Shown here: piece by piece, positions 11,467 to 20,697 of the stretch
Layout: each line of letters opens with the position of its first letter
Position numbering within the stretch: the stretch's first letter is position 1
Translations under genes and position numbers: made by a program
The notes under the pieces: model-generated
What the model was told of the DNA's origin: nothing
The model's input: only the letters and a program-made list of their open reading frames with translations
Database searches by the model: none
Origin: Rivibacter subsaxonicus
Lineage (GTDB): Bacteria > Pseudomonadota > Gammaproteobacteria > Burkholderiales > Burkholderiaceae_C
Reading direction: 5' to 3'
Length of the DNA: 63,027 bases
Assembly (NCBI RefSeq): GCF_004217215.1
Contig: NZ_SHKP01000011.1
Location: 1-63,027 of the forward strand

Positions 11467-12095
11467 TTGCCGGCCTCGTCCTCGGCCTTCATGTGACGGC
11501 TGAGGTAGAGACCCTGCACCAGCGTGAACAGCAGCAGCAGGCCGGTGGTGCCGAATACCTTGAAGTTGACCCAGGTCGCGGTTTCGTAGCTGTACGCCAC
11601 GTAGAGATTGAGCAGGCCGAGGAAGGCGAAGAAGCCGATCCACATCAGGTTGAGCGAGCGCCAGACGGCGGCCGGCAATTCCATCTGCGCGCCGAGCAGC
11701 ACCTGCAGCAGGTTCTTCCTGAAGATCGCCTGGCTGCCCCAGAACACCAGGCCCATGACCCAGTAGAGCAGCGTGGGCTTCCACTTGATGAAGGTGTCGT
11801 TGTGGAACCAGACCGTGAGCCCGCCGAGCACGGTGACCAGCCCCAGGCTGACCCACAACATGGTGTCGACCTTCTTGCGGCGCGCCAGCAACCAGCCGAT
11901 CTGCGCGAAGGTGGCGACGATCACGACCAGCGTGGCCAGCAGCACCGGCGCCTCCTTCGGACCGACGGTGCCGCCCGAAACCAAAAAGCCGAAATGCTGG
12001 CTGGCGAAGGCGGCGGCGGCGTCGGCGTTGCCTTCGGCAATGCGGAAGGCGACGAAGAACAGGAGGATCGGCAGGAAATCGAGCAGCAGTTTCAT
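11463..12095 (-). CDS. yciB: Inner-membrane septation-type protein YciB/IspZ
   Basis: This 210-residue integral membrane protein has about five to six hydrophobic helices and starts [20 protein letters not shown], the family hallmark. Family segments [33 protein letters not shown] and [19 protein letters not shown] are present. YciB (septation protein A) affects envelope integrity and cell division in enterobacteria. The ATG overlaps the msrB stop (ATGA), and the stop overlaps the bolA GTG, so translation is probably coupled through the chain. Confidence 0.92.
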   Translation of the reverse strand: MKLLLDFLPILLFFVAFRIAEGNADAAAAFASQHFGFLVSGGTVGPKEAPVLLATLVVIVATFAQIGWLLARRKKVDTMLWVSLGLVTVLGGLTVWFHNDTFIKWKPTLLYWVMGLVFWGSQAIFRKNLLQVLLGAQMELPAAVWRSLNLMWIGFFAFLGLLNLYVAYSYETATWVNFKVFGTTGLLLLFTLVQGLYLSRHMKAEDEAGK

Positions 12096-12523
12096 CGGGA
12101 AGGGGTTTGAGCTTGCGGCGCGAAGTCTAGCGAGGCCGAGTTGATGCAGTAGCGCTCGCCGGTGGCGGTGGGGCCGTCGTCGAAGACATGGCCGAGGTGG
12201 GCGCCGCAGTCCATGCAACGCACCTCGACGCGCGTCATGCCATGGCTGCGATCGACCACCCGCTCGATCAGTTCCGCGCGCAGCGCCCGGTCGTAGCTGG
12301 GCCAGCCGCAGCCGGCGTCGAACTTGGTAGCGCTCTCGAACAGCGGTGCCCCGCAGCAGACGCACTTGTAGACGCCATTCTCCCAGTGATCCCAGAACTT
12401 GCCACTGAAGGCGCGTTCGGTGGCGGCGTGGCGCGTCACCTCGAAGGCCATCGGCTCGAGTTGCTCGCGCCAGGCCGACTCGGGCTTGGCGATCTTGCGC
12501 GGGGAGGCGGGCTTGTCGCTCAT
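12092..12523 (-). CDS. msrB: Peptide-methionine (R)-S-oxide reductase MsrB
   Basis: This 143-residue enzyme reduces methionine-R-sulfoxide in oxidised proteins. The zinc site is made by two CxxC pairs, [11 protein letters not shown] and [12 protein letters not shown]. The catalytic cysteine is in [11 protein letters not shown], and [13 protein letters not shown] is the conserved substrate loop. There is no signal peptide, so it is cytosolic. It overlaps selO upstream and yciB downstream by 4 bases each. The pairing with selO groups two redox-stress functions in one transcript. Confidence 0.95.
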   Translation of the reverse strand: MSDKPASPRKIAKPESAWREQLEPMAFEVTRHAATERAFSGKFWDHWENGVYKCVCCGAPLFESATKFDAGCGWPSYDRALRAELIERVVDRSHGMTRVEVRCMDCGAHLGHVFDDGPTATGERYCINSASLDFAPQAQTPSR

Positions 12524-14049
12524 GATGAACAGGACACCTCGATCTGGTCGGCGCCGGGGGGCGGGAAGGCGGCGTAGGCGGCGGGGGCCGTCGCCTGTTC
12601 GTCGTACGGGCGGGCCAGGACTTTCATCAATCGCCCGATCTCGTCGAAGTCACCGGCCTCGGCGGCTTCGATCGCGGATTGCGCCAGGTGGTTTCGCAGT
12701 ACGAACTTCGGGTTGGCCGAGTTCATGCGCACGGCGCGCTCGGCGTCGTCGCTCTGCTCGGTGCGCAGTCGCTCGGCGTAGCGCCCGGCCCAGGCGTCGA
12801 AGGCCGGGCGATCGATGAACAGGTCGCGCACGGGCTGCTGCGCATGGTCCGGCGCGGTCGAGAAGCCCGAGAGATGGCGAAACAGGATCGTGTAGTCGGT
12901 GCGCTCGGCGGCCATCAGGCGCAGCAGATCGTCGATCAGGGTCGCGTCGTCGGGCTGCTCGGTCGCGAGCCCGAACTTGGCGCGCATGCGCGCCGACAGG
13001 GCCGCCGACAGCGCGCTGCGATAGGGCTCGATGGCTTCCAGCGCGGCCTCGCTCGCCGCGTCCTCGTCGGCGCCCAGCTGCGGCAGCAATGCGGTCGCCA
13101 GTGCCTGCAGGTTCCACCAGGCGACACCGGGTTGGCGCGCGTAGGCGTAGCGCCCCTGGTGGTCGGAATGGTTGCAGACATGGCCGGGGTCGAAGCCATC
13201 GAGAAAGCCGAAGGGTCCGTAGTCGATCGTCAGCCCGAGCAGGCTCATGTTGTCGGTGTTCATCACGCCGTGGCAGAAGCCGACCGCTTGCCATTGGGCG
13301 ATCAGCTCGGCGGTGCGGCGCGCCACCTCGGACAGCATCGCCGCGGCCGGCTGCGCGGCGCCGAGGCAGTCGGGAAAGTAGTTCGCCAGCGAGAAGTCGA
13401 CCAGGCGCTGCAGCGACGCCAGGTCGCGCGCGGTGTGAGCGAAATGCTCGAAGTGGCCGAAGCGCAGGAAGCTGGGCGCCATCCGCGTCACCACCGCCGC
13501 CGTCTCCCAGCGCTCGCGGCGCACCGGCAATTGGGAGCCGGTCAGCGCCAGCGCACGCGTGCTCGGGATGCCGAGGCCGTGCATCGCCTCCGAGCACAGG
13601 TATTCGCGGATCGACGAGCGCAGAACGGCGCGGCCGTCGCCCATGCGCGAGTAGGGTGTCAGGCCGCTGCCCTTGAGCTGGATCTCCATCGGCCCGGCCG
13701 CCGATTCGATCTCGCCGAGCAGCAGTGCGCGGCCATCGCCAAGCTGGCCGGCCCAGACACCGAACTGGTGGCCGCTGTAGACGCTGGCGAAGGGGCTCAT
13801 GCCCGGCCAGGTGGCGTTGCCGCTGAGGACGGCGAGTGCGCTGCCATCGTGCCAGTCGGCGGGCCAGCCGAGTTCGGCGGCCAGCGCGTCGTTGCGGGCC
13901 ACCCAGTGCGGATCGGGCAGCGGCTCGGCGGCAAGCGCGGTGCCGAAGGCTGGGCCGAGCGCGGCCATCCGGTTGGGCCAGCGCGCGGCATTCGGGCCGC
14001 GCTCGAACGGGGCGGGCGCCAGCGGCAAGGAATCGAAGGCGGCGGACAC
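12520..14049 (-). CDS. selO: Protein adenylyltransferase SelO (YdiU/UPF0061)
   Basis: This 509-residue pseudokinase-fold enzyme is known in this family to transfer AMP to Ser/Thr/Tyr of redox proteins. Conserved stretches include [55 protein letters not shown] (the metal-binding Asn/Asp region) and [12 protein letters not shown]. It ends SCSS, so Cys507 occupies the position held by selenocysteine in eukaryotic SelO. It is the first gene of the minus-strand unit; a divergent CoA ligase starts 115 bases away. The downstream 4-base overlap with msrB fits a redox role. Confidence 0.93.
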   Translation of the reverse strand: MSAAFDSLPLAPAPFERGPNAARWPNRMAALGPAFGTALAAEPLPDPHWVARNDALAAELGWPADWHDGSALAVLSGNATWPGMSPFASVYSGHQFGVWAGQLGDGRALLLGEIESAAGPMEIQLKGSGLTPYSRMGDGRAVLRSSIREYLCSEAMHGLGIPSTRALALTGSQLPVRRERWETAAVVTRMAPSFLRFGHFEHFAHTARDLASLQRLVDFSLANYFPDCLGAAQPAAAMLSEVARRTAELIAQWQAVGFCHGVMNTDNMSLLGLTIDYGPFGFLDGFDPGHVCNHSDHQGRYAYARQPGVAWWNLQALATALLPQLGADEDAASEAALEAIEPYRSALSAALSARMRAKFGLATEQPDDATLIDDLLRLMAAERTDYTILFRHLSGFSTAPDHAQQPVRDLFIDRPAFDAWAGRYAERLRTEQSDDAERAVRMNSANPKFVLRNHLAQSAIEAAEAGDFDEIGRLMKVLARPYDEQATAPAAYAAFPPPGADQIEVSCSS

Positions 14050-14163
14050 CCCTCAGTCTATGCGGCGCCGCATTTCACGGCGCCCGCTAGGGTTGACCTG
14101 ATCGTGAAGGCCGCAGTGGCTACCTATGATGCTGCGCAGCATGAACAACGCAGGAGACAGGGC

Positions 14164-15804
14164 ATGGCCGCGATGATGGGCACCATGATGGAGATGCCGC
14201 TGTTGATCTCGAGCCTGATCGAGTTCGCGGCGCGACACCACCACGACGGCGAGATCGTCTCGCGCCGGGTGGTCGAGGGCGATCTGCATCGCTACACCTA
14301 CCGCGAGGCCGCCGCGCGCTCGCGCAAGGTCGCGGGCGCGCTCGACCGCATGAAGCTCGGCTTCAGCGATCGGGTCGCGACCCTGGCCTGGAACGGCTAC
14401 CGCCACTTCGAGCTCTATTTCGGCGTCAGCGGCAGCGGCCGCGTGGTGCACACCATCAACCCGCGCCTGGCGCCGGATCAGGTGGCGTGGATCGCCAACC
14501 ATGCCGAGGACCAGGTGCTGTGCTTCGACATGAGCTTCCTGCCGATCGTCAAGGCGATCTGGAGCAAGTGCGAGACGGTGAAGCACTGGATCGCACTGTG
14601 CGAGCACGGCCAGCTGCCGGCCGACACCGGTATTCCCGGCTTGCGCAGCTACGAGGAGTGGATCGCCGGTGAGAGCGATGCCTATGCCTGGCCCGAGTTC
14701 GACGAGAAGAGCGCCGCCGCGCTCTGCTACACCAGCGGCACGACCGGCAACCCCAAGGGCGCGCTCTACAGCCACCGTTCGACGGTGCTGCACGCTTATG
14801 GTGCCGCGCTGCCGGACGCGATGAGCCTGTCGGCGCGCGACTGCGTGCTGCCGGTGGTGCCGATGTTCCACGTCAACGCCTGGGGCATTCCCTACGCGGC
14901 CGCAATGACCGGCTGCAAGCTGGTCTTTCCCGGCGCGGCGCTCGATGGCAAGTCGGTCTACGAGCTGATGGAGGGCGAACGCGTGACCATGTCGGCCGGC
15001 GTGCCAACCGTCTGGCTCGGCCTGCTCAACCACATGAAGCAGCATGGGTTGAAGCTGACGACGATGAGGCGCACGATCATCGGTGGCTCGGCCTGCCCGC
15101 CGGCGATGATCCGCGCCTTCAAGCAGGACTTCGGCGTGACGGTGCTGCATGCCTGGGGCATGACCGAGATGTCGCCGCTGGGCACGGTGTGCAACCTGAA
15201 GCTCCCGCAGCTCGAACTGGACGAGGAGGCGCAGTTCGCGATCATGACCCGCCAGGGGCGTGCGATCTTCGGCGTCGAGATGAAGATCGTCGATCCCGAT
15301 GGCAAGGAGCTGCCATGGGACGGCATCAGCAGCGGCGACCTGCTGGTCAAGGGGCCGTGGATCGTTTCGGGCTACTTCAAGGGCGAAGGTGGCAATCCCC
15401 TGATCGACGGCTGGTTCCCAACCGGCGACGTGGCGGCGATCGACCCCGACGGCTTCCTGCTCATCACCGATCGCAGCAAGGACGTCATCAAGTCGGGCGG
15501 CGAGTGGATCAGCTCGATCGAGGTCGAGAACATCGCGATGGCCCATCCTGCGGTGGCGATGGCCGCCTGTATCGCAGCCGTGCACCCGAAGTGGGACGAG
15601 CGGCCGCTACTGGTGGTGGTGAAGAAGCCGGGCGCCGAGGTCTCGCGCGAGGAACTGCTGGCCTTCTACGAGGGCAAGACCGCCAAGTGGCAGGTGCCCG
15701 ACGACGTCGTCTTCGTCGACGCGATTCCGCTCGGCGCCACCGGCAAGATGCAGAAGATCAAGCTGCGCGAGCAGTTCCGCGACTACCGTCTGCCGACGGC
15801 CTGA
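14164..15804 (+). CDS. Fatty-acid/aryl-CoA ligase (AMP-forming)
   Basis: This 546-residue acyl-adenylate enzyme activates a carboxylic acid with ATP and CoA. The P-loop motif [18 protein letters not shown] lies near residue 189. [47 protein letters not shown] and the C-terminal catalytic lysine in [13 protein letters not shown] are all present. It resembles the medium/long-chain FadD-like ligases (AlkK type) of beta- and gammaproteobacteria. The start ATG is supported by AGGAG 7 bases upstream. It heads the acyl-CoA island and stands 128 bases before livK, which suggests that the importer and ligase share a substrate. The substrate itself cannot be read from sequence. Confidence 0.92.
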   Translation: MAAMMGTMMEMPLLISSLIEFAARHHHDGEIVSRRVVEGDLHRYTYREAAARSRKVAGALDRMKLGFSDRVATLAWNGYRHFELYFGVSGSGRVVHTINPRLAPDQVAWIANHAEDQVLCFDMSFLPIVKAIWSKCETVKHWIALCEHGQLPADTGIPGLRSYEEWIAGESDAYAWPEFDEKSAAALCYTSGTTGNPKGALYSHRSTVLHAYGAALPDAMSLSARDCVLPVVPMFHVNAWGIPYAAAMTGCKLVFPGAALDGKSVYELMEGERVTMSAGVPTVWLGLLNHMKQHGLKLTTMRRTIIGGSACPPAMIRAFKQDFGVTVLHAWGMTEMSPLGTVCNLKLPQLELDEEAQFAIMTRQGRAIFGVEMKIVDPDGKELPWDGISSGDLLVKGPWIVSGYFKGEGGNPLIDGWFPTGDVAAIDPDGFLLITDRSKDVIKSGGEWISSIEVENIAMAHPAVAMAACIAAVHPKWDERPLLVVVKKPGAEVSREELLAFYEGKTAKWQVPDDVVFVDAIPLGATGKMQKIKLREQFRDYRLPTA

Positions 15805-15883
15805 GGGCGATGCGCGATGTCGACTACGGGACAGCCTGTGTCGGGTAGTCCCTGAACCCCGCAGCGCAGCAATCGCCTTAACC

Positions 15884-15900
15884 TTTTGAGTCGATCAAAA
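15884..15900. promoter_or_regulatory. Inverted repeat upstream of livK
   Basis: TTTTGA-GTCGA-TCAAAA is a 6-5-6 perfect inverted repeat, 33 bases before the livK ATG. It is AT-rich against a GC-rich background, so it could be a regulator site or part of the promoter region. No paired -35/-10 boxes are convincing. The function is unproven. Confidence 0.35.
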
Positions 15901-15932
15901 CACGCCGGACGCCGGCACCCAAGGAGACAACG

Positions 15933-17189
15933 ATGCATTTCACGAGACGGATGTTCGGTCTGACGGTTGGCGCCTCGATGGCACTGAGTGCCGGCGTGGC
16001 CTTCGCGCAAAAGGGCGAGACGGTCAAGATCGCGTGGATCGACCCGTTGACGGGCCTGATGGCGCCGGTCGGCCAGAACCAGGTTAAGAGCTTCCAGTTC
16101 TTCGCCGAGAAGTTCAGCAACGATCCCAAGCTCAATCCGGCCGGCGTGAAGTTCGAGGTCATCCCGATCGACAACAAGCTGAGCCCGACCGAGAGCCTGA
16201 ACGCGCTCAAGGCCGCCATCGACCAGGGCGTGCGCTACATCACCCAGGGCAACGGCTCCTCGGTCGCCGGCGCGCTGATCGACGCTGTAGCCAAGCACAA
16301 CGAGCGCAACCCGGGCAAGGAAATCGTCTTCCTGAACCACTCGGCGGTGGACCCCGACTTCACCAACAGCAAGTGCAACTACTGGCACTTCCGCTTCGAC
16401 GCCGACACCTCGATGAAGATGGAGGCGCTGACCACCTTCATCAAGGAGGCCCAGCCCGACGTCAAGAAGGTCTACCTGCTCAACCAGAACTACTCGCACG
16501 GCCAGCAGGTGGCGCGCTTCGCCAAGGAACTGCTGGGGCAGAAGCGGCCCGACGTGCAGATCGTCGGCGAGGATCTGCACCCGCTGGCCCAGGTGCGTGA
16601 CTTCGCGCCCTACATCGCCAAGATCAAGGCCTCGGGTGCCGACACCGTGATCACCGGCAACTGGGGTTCCGACCTCTCGCTGCTGATGAAGGCGGCCACC
16701 GAAGGCGGCTTCAACGGCAAGTTCTTCACCTACTACACCGGTGTCAGCGGCACGCCGACCGCGCTCGGCAGCAACGGCGCCGGCCGCATCTTCCAGGCCT
16801 CGTACAGCCACTACAACATGGGCGGCCAGGCCCAGCTGTGGGCCGACGAGTTCAAGAAGAAGTTCAACGACGACTTCTACACGAGCTCGGTGATCCGGAT
16901 CTACAGCATCCTGAGCACGGCGATGGCCAAGGCCAAGTCGACCGATCCGGTCAAGGTCGCCGCCGCGATGGAAGGCCTCAAGTTCAACGGCCAGATCAAC
17001 GGCGAGGTCGAGATGCGCAAGGCCGACCACCAGCTCCAGCAGCCGCTCTACATCGTGGTCTGGCAGAAGGCCGATGCCAAGTTCCCGTACAGCCCCGAGA
17101 ACACCGGCATGACGCTGGCGCCGGTCAAGGAGTACCCGGCCTATGTGTCGAGCACGCCGACGAGCTGCCAGATGAAGCGCCCGTCCTGA
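15933..17189 (+). CDS. livK: LIV-type ABC transporter substrate-binding protein
   Basis: This 418-residue periplasmic type I binding protein (Peripla_BP_6) starts MHFTRRMFGL and has a signal peptide of about 26 residues cleaved after AFA. The start has AAGGAG 6 bases upstream. The mature start VKIAWIDPLTGLMAPVGQN and the hinge segment KKVYLLNQNYSHGQQVA are family-like. Despite the name, homologues next to acyl-CoA genes often bind aromatic or aliphatic carboxylates rather than Leu/Ile/Val, and the neighbours here suggest that. It is separated from livHMGF by a MITE-like insert and a strong terminator, so it probably accumulates to higher levels than the permease. Confidence 0.9.
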   Translation: MHFTRRMFGLTVGASMALSAGVAFAQKGETVKIAWIDPLTGLMAPVGQNQVKSFQFFAEKFSNDPKLNPAGVKFEVIPIDNKLSPTESLNALKAAIDQGVRYITQGNGSSVAGALIDAVAKHNERNPGKEIVFLNHSAVDPDFTNSKCNYWHFRFDADTSMKMEALTTFIKEAQPDVKKVYLLNQNYSHGQQVARFAKELLGQKRPDVQIVGEDLHPLAQVRDFAPYIAKIKASGADTVITGNWGSDLSLLMKAATEGGFNGKFFTYYTGVSGTPTALGSNGAGRIFQASYSHYNMGGQAQLWADEFKKKFNDDFYTSSVIRIYSILSTAMAKAKSTDPVKVAAAMEGLKFNGQINGEVEMRKADHQLQQPLYIVVWQKADAKFPYSPENTGMTLAPVKEYPAYVSSTPTSCQMKRPS

Positions 17190-17218
17190 GCGCTGCCGGC
17201 CCGGGTCTGGCCGGGCTA

Positions 17219-17482
17219 GGGCCTGTTAACGCTACCGGAGGACTCGCGTGACCCAGGAAACAAAGGCCATCAAGGCGCAAAGCGCAGCCGGGGTCGGCCC
17301 CCGGCGAGCTTTGCAACGCCGAGGGCCGCAGTTTCCTGGGATCACCCTTCGGGCCCGGGCCGCGCAGGCCGCAGGGCGGCGTTGCTCGGTCGTTGCGTGC
17401 AATGAGCACGTGGCCTTCCTCGCGCCTACCCCTGCGGCCTGCGCGGCCCGGGCGCGAGTCCTCCGGTAGCGTTAGCAGGCCC
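17219..17482. mobile_element. MITE-like non-autonomous element
   Basis: This 264-bp element has 30-bp terminal inverted repeats (17219-17248 and 17453-17482) with a single mismatch, starting GGGCCTGTTAACGC and ending GCAGGCCC. It is flanked on both sides by TA (17217-17218 and 17483-17484), the target duplication expected for IS630/Tc1-type transposition. Inside are a perfect 24-bp inverted repeat (17353-17376 with 17430-17453) and a 10-bp one (17252-17261 with 17331-17340), so each half can fold into a long hairpin. No transposase is encoded. An open frame of 73 codons inside shows no protein-like features. It lies between the livK stop and the livK terminator. Confidence 0.85.
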
Positions 17483-17488
17483 TAATCG

Positions 17489-17527
17489 GGGCTCGATCGG
17501 GAGTACCGTATCGAGCCCTTTTTCTTT
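17489..17527 (+). terminator. Rho-independent terminator of livK
   Basis: GGGCTCGAT (17489-17497) and ATCGAGCCC (17510-17518) form a perfect 9-bp stem with a 12-base loop, followed by TTTTTCTTT. It lies 46 bases before the livH ATG. It would end most livK transcripts, leaving livHMGF to read-through or a separate weak promoter. Confidence 0.85.
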
Positions 17528-17573
17528 GGCGCGCGCGAGACGCGCGCCGCGCACTGAACCACCGGCGATCGCA

Positions 17574-18608
17574 ATGGAATTTTTCACGATCTCCATGCTC
17601 AACGGCCTGAGCTACGGGCTGTTGCTGTTCATGCTGAGTTCGGGCCTGACGCTGATCTTCAGCATGATGGGCGTACTCAATTTCGCCCACGCCAGCTTCT
17701 ACATGCTGGGGGCCTACATCGCCTACAGCATGTCCAAGCTGATCGGCTTCTGGCCGGCGCTGTTCATCGCGCCGCTGGTGGTGGGGGCTCTGGGCGCGGT
17801 GTTCGAGCGCACCAGCCTGCGCAAGGTGCACAAGTTCGGCCATGTGCCGGAGTTGCTGGTGACCTTCGGCATCAGCTACGTGATCCTCGAGCTGGTGCAG
17901 CTGATCTGGGGCCGCACCGCGGTGGATTTCCAGCCGCCCGAAGCGCTGCGCGGGCCGGCCTTCACGATGGTGCACCAGGCCGACGGCTCGCTCGGCTTCG
18001 TCTGGGGCGCGGCGCCGGAGGCGATGTGCCGTGCCGTCGATGCCGCCAGCACCGTGTTCTGCTCGCCGTTCCCGGCCACCCGCGGCTTCATGATGCTGGT
18101 GGCGATCTTCATGCTGCTGGCCCTGTGGCTGCTGTTGACGCGCACCCGCATCGGCCTCGTGATCCAGGCCGCGCTGACGCACCCCGAGATGGTCGAGTCG
18201 CTCGGCCACAACGTGCCGCGCGTCTTCATGCTGGTATTCGGCGCCGGCGCCGCGCTGGCCGGGCTGGCCGGCGTGATCGGTGGCAGCACCTTCGTCACCG
18301 AGCCGGCGATGGCGGCCACGGTCGGCTCGATCATCTTCGTCGTCGTCGTGGTCGGCGGCATGGGCTCGCTGGCCGGCGCCTTCGTCGCCTCGCTGCTGAT
18401 CGGCATCCTGCAGACCTTCGCGATCGCGCTCGACTATTCGATTGCCGGCGGCCTGGCGCTGCTCGGCTGGACCGTGCCGCCCGACAGTGGGCTCTACACG
18501 CTGCTCGGCCTCAAGCTGTCGCAGGTCGCACCGATCCTGCCGTACCTGCTGCTGGTGCTGATCCTGATCTTCAGGCCCAAGGGTCTGCTCGGTACGCGGG
18601 AAGGCTGA
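17574..18608 (+). CDS. livH: LIV-type ABC transporter permease LivH
   Basis: This 344-residue inner-membrane permease has about eight hydrophobic segments. The start MEFFTISMLNGLSYGLLLFM and the family motif GVLNFAHASFYMLGAYIAY are typical. The conserved cytoplasmic loop for ATPase coupling (RTRIGLVIQAALTHPEMVESLGH) and GSLAGAFVASLLIGI near the end are clear. It has a longer periplasmic insertion (about residues 110-165) than short LivH proteins. It stands first in livH-livM-livG-livF. No strong Shine-Dalgarno site precedes the chosen ATG. Confidence 0.92.
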   Translation: MEFFTISMLNGLSYGLLLFMLSSGLTLIFSMMGVLNFAHASFYMLGAYIAYSMSKLIGFWPALFIAPLVVGALGAVFERTSLRKVHKFGHVPELLVTFGISYVILELVQLIWGRTAVDFQPPEALRGPAFTMVHQADGSLGFVWGAAPEAMCRAVDAASTVFCSPFPATRGFMMLVAIFMLLALWLLLTRTRIGLVIQAALTHPEMVESLGHNVPRVFMLVFGAGAALAGLAGVIGGSTFVTEPAMAATVGSIIFVVVVVGGMGSLAGAFVASLLIGILQTFAIALDYSIAGGLALLGWTVPPDSGLYTLLGLKLSQVAPILPYLLLVLILIFRPKGLLGTREG

Positions 18609-18620
18609 GTGGCGCATCAC

Positions 18621-19910
18621 ATGAGTAATCCTGTCTTTCACTTCAAGCCCTACAACGTCGGCCGCTGGGTCGTCTGGGGCCTGTTCGCGCTGGTGCTGCT
18701 GGTCGCGCCGATGGTGTTCAAGTCGAGCCTGGCGGTGACGATGCTGTCGCAGATGGGCATCGCGATCGTCGCCTGCCTCTCGTACAACATGCTGCTCGGC
18801 CAGGGCGGCATGCTGAGCTTCGGCCATGCGGTCTATACCGGGCTCGGCTCCTACATCGCAATCCACGCGCTCAACCGCGCGGCCGGCGGCATGCCGATCC
18901 CGGTCAGCCTGATTCCGCTGGTCGGCGGCCTGGCCGGGATGCTCTTCGCCATCGTGCTCGGCTTCGTGACGACCAAGAAGGCCGGCACCCCGTTCGCGAT
19001 GATCACGCTCGGCATCGGCGAGCTGGTGTTCGCGATGTCGCTGATGATTCCGGAGTTCTTCGGCGGCGAGGCCGGCGTCTCGGCCAACCGGGTGTTCGGC
19101 CAGCCGGTGCTTGGCATCAGCTTCGGCCCGCCGGTGCAGGTCTACTACCTGATCGCGATCTACACCTTCATCGCCACGGCGGCGATGTTCGCCTTCACCC
19201 GCACGCCGCTCGGACGCATGCTCAACGCGGTGCGCGACAACGACGAGCGGGTTGAGTTCATCGGCTACAGCACCCAGCGCATCCGCTTCTTCTCGTTCAT
19301 CATCGCCGGCTTCTTTGCCGGTATCGCCGGCGGCCTCTACACGGTGAACTTCGAGATCGTCACCGCCGAGGTGGTGCACGCCGGACGTTCGGGCGCCTAC
19401 CTGCTGTTCACCTTCCTCGGCGGTGCCACATTCTTCTTCGGCCCGATCATCGGCGGCGTGCTGATGGTGCTGGCGCTGGTGCTGCTGTCGGAGTTCACCA
19501 AGGCCTGGCTGCTCTACCTGGGCCTCGGTTTCCTGTTCATGGTGATGTACGCGCCGGGCGGCATTGCTAGCCTGATCATGATGAACCTGCGGGTGGCCGC
19601 CTTCGGCAAGCTCGGCAAGCTCTGGACCGCCTACCTGGCGCTGGCCGGCACCGCGCTGATGGCGCTGGCCGGCGCCGGCGCGATGATCGAGATGCTCTAC
19701 CACCTGCAGCTCAATGCGGCGATCGGCCCCGAGCTGCACTTCGCCGGCGTGCCGCTGAACGCCAGCTCGCTCGACAGCTGGTTCGGCTCGGCCTTTCTGA
19801 TGGTGGTCGGCATCGGCATGTTCGAGCTGACGCGGCGCGAGTTCCAGCGCCAGTGGGGTGGCGTGCAGGAAGAGATCGAGCACGAGATCCGTCGCAGGGA
19901 GTCCCTATGA
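18621..19910 (+). CDS. livM: LIV-type ABC transporter permease LivM
   Basis: This 429-residue inner-membrane permease is the partner of LivH. Visible motifs are LSYNMLLGQGGMLSFGHAVY, the coupling loop TPLGRMLNAVRDNDERVEFI, and GGATFFFGPIIGGVLMV. It is longer than the minimal LivM because of an extra C-terminal hydrophobic and amphipathic region (after about residue 330). The ATG at 18621 is chosen; a GTG at 18609 in frame (four codons earlier, directly after the livH stop) is an alternative. The stop overlaps the livG ATG (ATGA). Confidence 0.9.
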   Translation: MSNPVFHFKPYNVGRWVVWGLFALVLLVAPMVFKSSLAVTMLSQMGIAIVACLSYNMLLGQGGMLSFGHAVYTGLGSYIAIHALNRAAGGMPIPVSLIPLVGGLAGMLFAIVLGFVTTKKAGTPFAMITLGIGELVFAMSLMIPEFFGGEAGVSANRVFGQPVLGISFGPPVQVYYLIAIYTFIATAAMFAFTRTPLGRMLNAVRDNDERVEFIGYSTQRIRFFSFIIAGFFAGIAGGLYTVNFEIVTAEVVHAGRSGAYLLFTFLGGATFFFGPIIGGVLMVLALVLLSEFTKAWLLYLGLGFLFMVMYAPGGIASLIMMNLRVAAFGKLGKLWTAYLALAGTALMALAGAGAMIEMLYHLQLNAAIGPELHFAGVPLNASSLDSWFGSAFLMVVGIGMFELTRREFQRQWGGVQEEIEHEIRRRESL

Positions 19911-20695
19911 ACGCCGACACGAGTCCGCTCGCGATCGAGCTGCGCGATGTGCGCAAGAGCTTTGGCAAGACCGAGATCATCCGCGGCGCCCATCTCGCGG
20001 TGAAGGCCGGCGAGCGGGTCGCGATCATCGGCCCCAACGGCGCCGGCAAGTCCACGCTGTTCAACCTGATGTCGGGGCGCTTCGGCATCACCAGCGGCGA
20101 GATCCTGCTCAACGGCAAGCGCATCGACGGCCTCGCGCCCTACGAGATCAACCGCATGGGCCTGGCGCGCAGCTTCCAGGTCAGCAACCTGTTCACGCGC
20201 TTGTCGGTGTTCGAGAACATCCGTTGCGCGGTGCTGTGGTCGATGGGCTACCGCTACGCGTTCTGGAAGTTCCTGGCCGACCTCGACGATGCCAACGAGC
20301 GTGCCGAGCAGGTGCTCGAGATGATCAAGCTCGACCGCAAGCGCGACGTGCTGGCGATGAACCTGACCTACGCCGAGCAGCGTGCCCTCGAGATCGGCAT
20401 CACGATCGCGGGTGGCGCGCAGGTGATCCTGCTCGACGAACCCACCGCCGGCATGAGCAAGAGCGAGACCAGGCGCTTCATCCAGCTGATCCGCGAGGTC
20501 ACCGAGGGCAAGACCCTGCTGACGGTGGAGCACGACATGGGCGTGGTGTTCGGCCTGGCCGATCGCATCGCGGTGCTGGTCTACGGCGAGGTGATCGCCT
20601 TCGACACGCCGGAGGCGGTGCGCGCCAACCCCAAGGTGCAGGAGGCCTACCTGGGCTCGGTGCTGGCGGAACAACAGGCCGCGGCCCAAGGTTGA
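19907..20695 (+). CDS. livG: LIV-type ABC transporter ATPase LivG
   Basis: This 262-residue cytosolic ATPase of the importer has Walker A GPNGAGKST near residue 45, signature LTYAEQRALEIG (the LivG-type variant of LSGGQ), Walker B VILLDEPTAGM and the switch His in TVEHDMGVVF. All catalytic residues are intact, unlike in the partner LivF. The ATG overlaps the livM stop by 4 bases. Confidence 0.94.
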   Translation: MNADTSPLAIELRDVRKSFGKTEIIRGAHLAVKAGERVAIIGPNGAGKSTLFNLMSGRFGITSGEILLNGKRIDGLAPYEINRMGLARSFQVSNLFTRLSVFENIRCAVLWSMGYRYAFWKFLADLDDANERAEQVLEMIKLDRKRDVLAMNLTYAEQRALEIGITIAGGAQVILLDEPTAGMSKSETRRFIQLIREVTEGKTLLTVEHDMGVVFGLADRIAVLVYGEVIAFDTPEAVRANPKVQEAYLGSVLAEQQAAAQG

Positions 20696-20697
20696 AC

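Noticed and set aside
14093-14130. TTGACC ... TATGAT as a promoter of the CoA ligase
   Set aside because: The spacing is 26 bases, too long for a sigma-70 promoter.
17248-17469. A 73-codon frame inside the MITE-like element
   Set aside because: It runs through inverted repeats, has no family features and no transposase motif.
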